A stretch of 8,404 nucleotides of DNA from Planctomycetota bacterium (lineage in GTDB: Bacteria > Planctomycetota > PUPC01 > JACPCR01): positions 1-8,404 of the forward strand of contig JASLXP010000179.1 of the NCBI GenBank assembly GCA_030740295.1. The letters are read 5' to 3'. Positions 7,801 to 8,404 of this stretch are shown piece by piece. Within the stretch, counting starts at the first letter, position 1, and each line of letters opens with the position of its first letter. The position numbers and the translations under genes were made by a program. The notes below the pieces were generated by a model. The model was not told the origin of the DNA and made no database searches. It saw only the letters and a program-made list of their open reading frames with translations.

Positions 7801-7922
7801 AAGGCAAGCAGGAGTTCCCCACGCATCCGCGCGACATCAACCGAATCGGCATTGGGCTGGACATGATCCCCGGTGCAGATGTTGTGATTGAACTGGATGA
7901 GATCAGGATTGTGGAGAAGTAG
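4836..7922 (+). CDS. Secreted DUF4838 protein with CBM9-like module
   Basis: A 1028-residue protein with an N-terminal signal sequence: E-R-E-K-E-K, a hydrophobic stretch at about 8-29, and probable cleavage near L-F-A/Q30. Residues about 60-215 resemble the alpha-glucuronidase N-terminal-like fold common in DUF4838 proteins (L-Y-I-G-P at 120-124; G-T-L-F-A-V-V-D-L-L-E-R-F-V-G-M-R-W-Y at 183-201). Residues about 230-560 are the DUF4838 barrel, with W-L-P-N-D-G-F-P at 361-368 and a cysteine cluster C370-H-C372-x2-C375 that may bind a metal or form a disulfide. Residues about 660-860 are CBM9-like (V-D-G-D-L-T-E-W at 666-673; Y-D-S-I-E-V-Y-F). Residues about 865-1028 look like a jelly-roll sugar-binding module (F-R-Y-R-G-Q-G; closing I-E-L-D-E-I-R-I-V). 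DUF4838 is structurally allied to glycosidase barrels, but no activity is assured. Base composition looks less GC-rich than upstream. It ends in TAG. Confidence 0.86.
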   Translation: MEREKEKPAVLAGLVVLISAMSLDTTLFAQPVPVAEDLLYPAMAEPWKSKGLTPVSLTFTKELGDLVLAADGKAKVKIVTVDTDDWYYPEIAKLLKTYLDKCTGADFEIVTDRVPSGEHLYIGPVDEPTVKRVFAECQKFKLDGFKVIRFKGGLILSGRDCLSPFANRPPRRLNIYTQNVSRGTLFAVVDLLERFVGMRWYHWGELGECAPDFTGKILSIPPVSYQDAPVFYHRRSSYGNLPTPFGQDAKYMPAQYRVERRRRVLWRSPLMRASSVHMNVANHTDTRWHEVFPDKPHIFALRKDGTRMMGKKGPHSSQRCYSDEEGFEEHIKAIDQWYRGGKDLRLFGWELMAPNKKYILWLPNDGFPGCHCDNCSPLIDWEAPIGERQMKLIWGYISRLCAEVKKRWPDKVVTTLLYGGWTKIPKDRTLPDNLLLCKVWNSVIEPFMKEERYWKQNIDELEVINKYSKERMLIWSHYPIKPYQITFEPMPFNAPHVLKRIYSENRNKIAGVVLNGGYLSMAQNGQALYLYYKLLWNPDIDVDAELDEFCRLQFGPAAGEMKEFFTLGIDRWEKTRWSYLPTGLYKHVERLPRQLYWKETYPPEIRKQMQELLANAVAKTRAGSMYRVKTRYYKEAHKPFFELGGFKDDITRATFACPKAKVPISVDGDLTEWKGMSPLLMRDNATGKKVKAKTEIFTAHDRDRFYVAGRAHETGKVVLPPTQVPRDGEIYSYDSIEVYFCTDQEGFDEAGVAKLDQHHLFMVNARGEFFDGYKSTGDRHAIRKVNFDVEYKVKPLGRGFQFEMAFPYKAIHALAPQPGDFWYINFYRNRPRDDGSPRYHAFAPTKSAFSNTSRFAVMEFPNKVLLLYDFKDKKPEFSVWKEPSPEAVCTHEIRDGIAYLSVKYPKTAKKNGHISFSISPGAPKVDEPFRSHYRFRYRGQGVNSIIFHLRSKDWAQQNVKYSPLHPPEEKVDMKQWQTVVGDRTYRYVKGKQEFPTHPRDINRIGIGLDMIPGADVVIELDEIRIVEK

Positions 7923-8090
7923 GATTCCCAGGACAGGAATAGTGGGATCGTGGAGAGTTGAAATCGAGTGTCACCATCTTGAATGCGTTCGAAGTGCACG
8001 CTTTAGCGTGTTTCCGGGCGGGCGACAGAACACGCTAAAGCGTGCACTAAAAAACACACATTGGAATTCTTGCGAAAGAATCAGCCTGAT
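7923..8090. other. Convergent intergenic region
   Basis: 168 bp between the ends of the DUF4838 gene and sppA. It contains the nested inverted repeat at 7993-8048 and an A6 run at 8049-8054. No gene is present, and no hairpin followed directly by a T-run is visible in either direction. Confidence 0.6.
7993..8048. repeat. Nested inverted repeat, REPIN-like
   Basis: A perfect 20-bp inverted repeat: the left arm at 7993-8012 (AGTGCACGC...GCGTGTT) is the exact reverse complement of the right arm at 8029-8048, with a 16-nt GC-rich loop. Each arm also contains its own palindrome, CACGCT-TT-AGCGTG at 7997-8010 and CACGCT-AA-AGCGTG at 8031-8044. The element can therefore fold as one long hairpin or as two small ones, the layout of paired REP sequences (REPINs). 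Similar CACGCTAAAGCGTG-type intergenic palindromes are, to my recollection, frequent in Planctomycetota, Verrucomicrobiota and Acidobacteriota. Neither strand has a T-run right after the stem, so it is not a canonical intrinsic terminator, though between convergent genes it could stabilise both mRNA 3' ends. No RAYT transposase is in the window. Confidence 0.8.
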
Positions 8091-8092
8091 TC
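8078..8092 (-). terminator. Possible weak hairpin at the sppA 3' end
   Basis: GAATCA (8078-8083) and TGATTC (8087-8092) form a 6-bp stem with a 3-nt loop that overlaps the sppA stop codon (8091-8093). On the minus strand it is followed by TTTCGC, a T-run too short for a good terminator. TGATTCAC (8087-8094) can alternatively pair with GTGAATCA (8118-8125). The role is uncertain. Confidence 0.22.
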
Positions 8093-8404
8093 ACTTCACA
8101 TCGATGGCGCATGGCATGTGAATCAGAAACTGCCGTTCGGCCAGTTCGAACGCAATCTTCAGCGTCTGCATAAGCGACGGCGCCATTCGGGCAGGCAGGA
8201 GCTTCGAGAGTGACGGAGTGCGGGCGTCTTCGAATTTAGCTCCGAACATGTCGAAGATGGTTTTCTTGCGGGGATAGACTTTGAGCTCCAGCTTGTTCTC
8301 CGGCTTGAAGCCTGCGTGCTTCTTGGCCAGGTTGAGCGCGTTCATGAGGCCACCCACTTCATCGATCAGTCCGAGTTTCTGTGCACGTATGCCGGTCCAG
8401 ACCC
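8091..8404 (-). CDS. sppA: Signal peptide peptidase SppA, C-terminal fragment
   Basis: The minus-strand frame is open from the window edge to TGA at 8091-8093, giving 103 residues of a gene that starts beyond base 8404. The reading begins V-W-T-G-I-R-A-Q-K-L-G-L-I-D-E-V-G-G-L, matching the SppA/S49 peptidase signature 'G-x-V-W-T-G-x-x-A-x-x-x-G-L-V-D-x-L-G-G', followed by N-A-L-N-L-A-K-K and K-V-Y-P-R-K-K, and a C-terminal tail ending M-P-C-A-I-D-V-K, as in longer family members. SppA is a membrane-anchored serine protease that cleaves leftover signal peptides using a Ser/Lys dyad; the catalytic residues and membrane anchor are outside the window. A GTG at 8357 falls inside this conserved block and is not a start. 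It converges on the DUF4838 gene and appears to be a housekeeping gene bordering the glycan cluster. Confidence 0.9.
   Translation of the reverse strand, partial: VWTGIRAQKLGLIDEVGGLMNALNLAKKHAGFKPENKLELKVYPRKKTIFDMFGAKFEDARTPSLSKLLPARMAPSLMQTLKIAFELAERQFLIHMPCAIDVK

Noticed and set aside
7993..8054. Inverted repeat plus A6 run as a bidirectional intrinsic terminator
   Set aside because: The A-run lies on the plus strand after the stem, so the plus-strand transcript would have A, not U, there. On the minus strand the T-run precedes the stem.
7984..8154. 10-bp inverted match TGCGTTCGAA (7984-7993) and TTCGAACGCA (8145-8154)
   Set aside because: The core TTCGAA is self-complementary, the distance is large and one copy is coding sequence, so chance is the simpler explanation.

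Overview
The window reads as bacterial chromosomal DNA of moderately high GC. It carries secreted glycan-degrading proteins and a methyltransferase of the trimethylamine methyltransferase (MttB) superfamily. A sulfatase, a family 20 glycosidase with accessory sugar-binding domains, a DUF4838/CBM9 protein and a non-pyrrolysine MttB homologue side by side are typical of Planctomycetota, Verrucomicrobiota, Lentisphaerota and Hydrogenedentota-type genomes. I cannot choose among these from the sequence. No rRNA, tRNA, CRISPR array, integrase or transposase is visible.

Layout, left to right. (1) 1-258 (+) is the last 85 residues of a sulfatase. (2) 287-2992 (-) converges on it with only 28 bp between the stops. 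It encodes a 901-residue secreted protein with an N-terminal CenC-like module, a CBM9-like module, a GH20-like catalytic barrel with an H-I-G-H-D-E active-site motif, and a C-terminal beta-sandwich. (3) About 350-370 bp of non-coding DNA separates this gene from the divergent plus-strand genes; it holds a 10-bp direct repeat just before the next gene. (4) 3365-4786 (+) is a 473-residue MttB-superfamily corrinoid methyltransferase without an internal amber codon. (5) 4836-7922 (+), 49 bp downstream and with a strong Shine-Dalgarno, is a 1028-residue secreted DUF4838 protein with CBM9-like and C-terminal jelly-roll-like modules; it is probably in an operon with the methyltransferase. (6) 7993-8048 is a perfect 20-bp inverted repeat whose arms are themselves palindromes, a REPIN-like element. 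(7) 8091-8404 (-) is the C-terminal 103 residues of signal peptide peptidase SppA, running off the window.

Working model (inference): the sulfatase, the GH20-like enzyme and the DUF4838 protein act outside the cytoplasm on sulfated and/or amino-sugar-containing glycans. The cytoplasmic MttB-like enzyme would take a methyl group from a small methylated amine, possibly one released from or co-occurring with the same polymer. No corrinoid protein, corrinoid-to-folate methyltransferase or reductive activase lies in the window, so the methyl-transfer partners must be elsewhere. The DUF4838 gene looks less GC-rich than its neighbours, which hints that this cluster was assembled from pieces of different origin. 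I see no clear evidence of a wholly new system. The MttB/DUF4838 pairing and the nested inverted repeat are the two points most worth following up.
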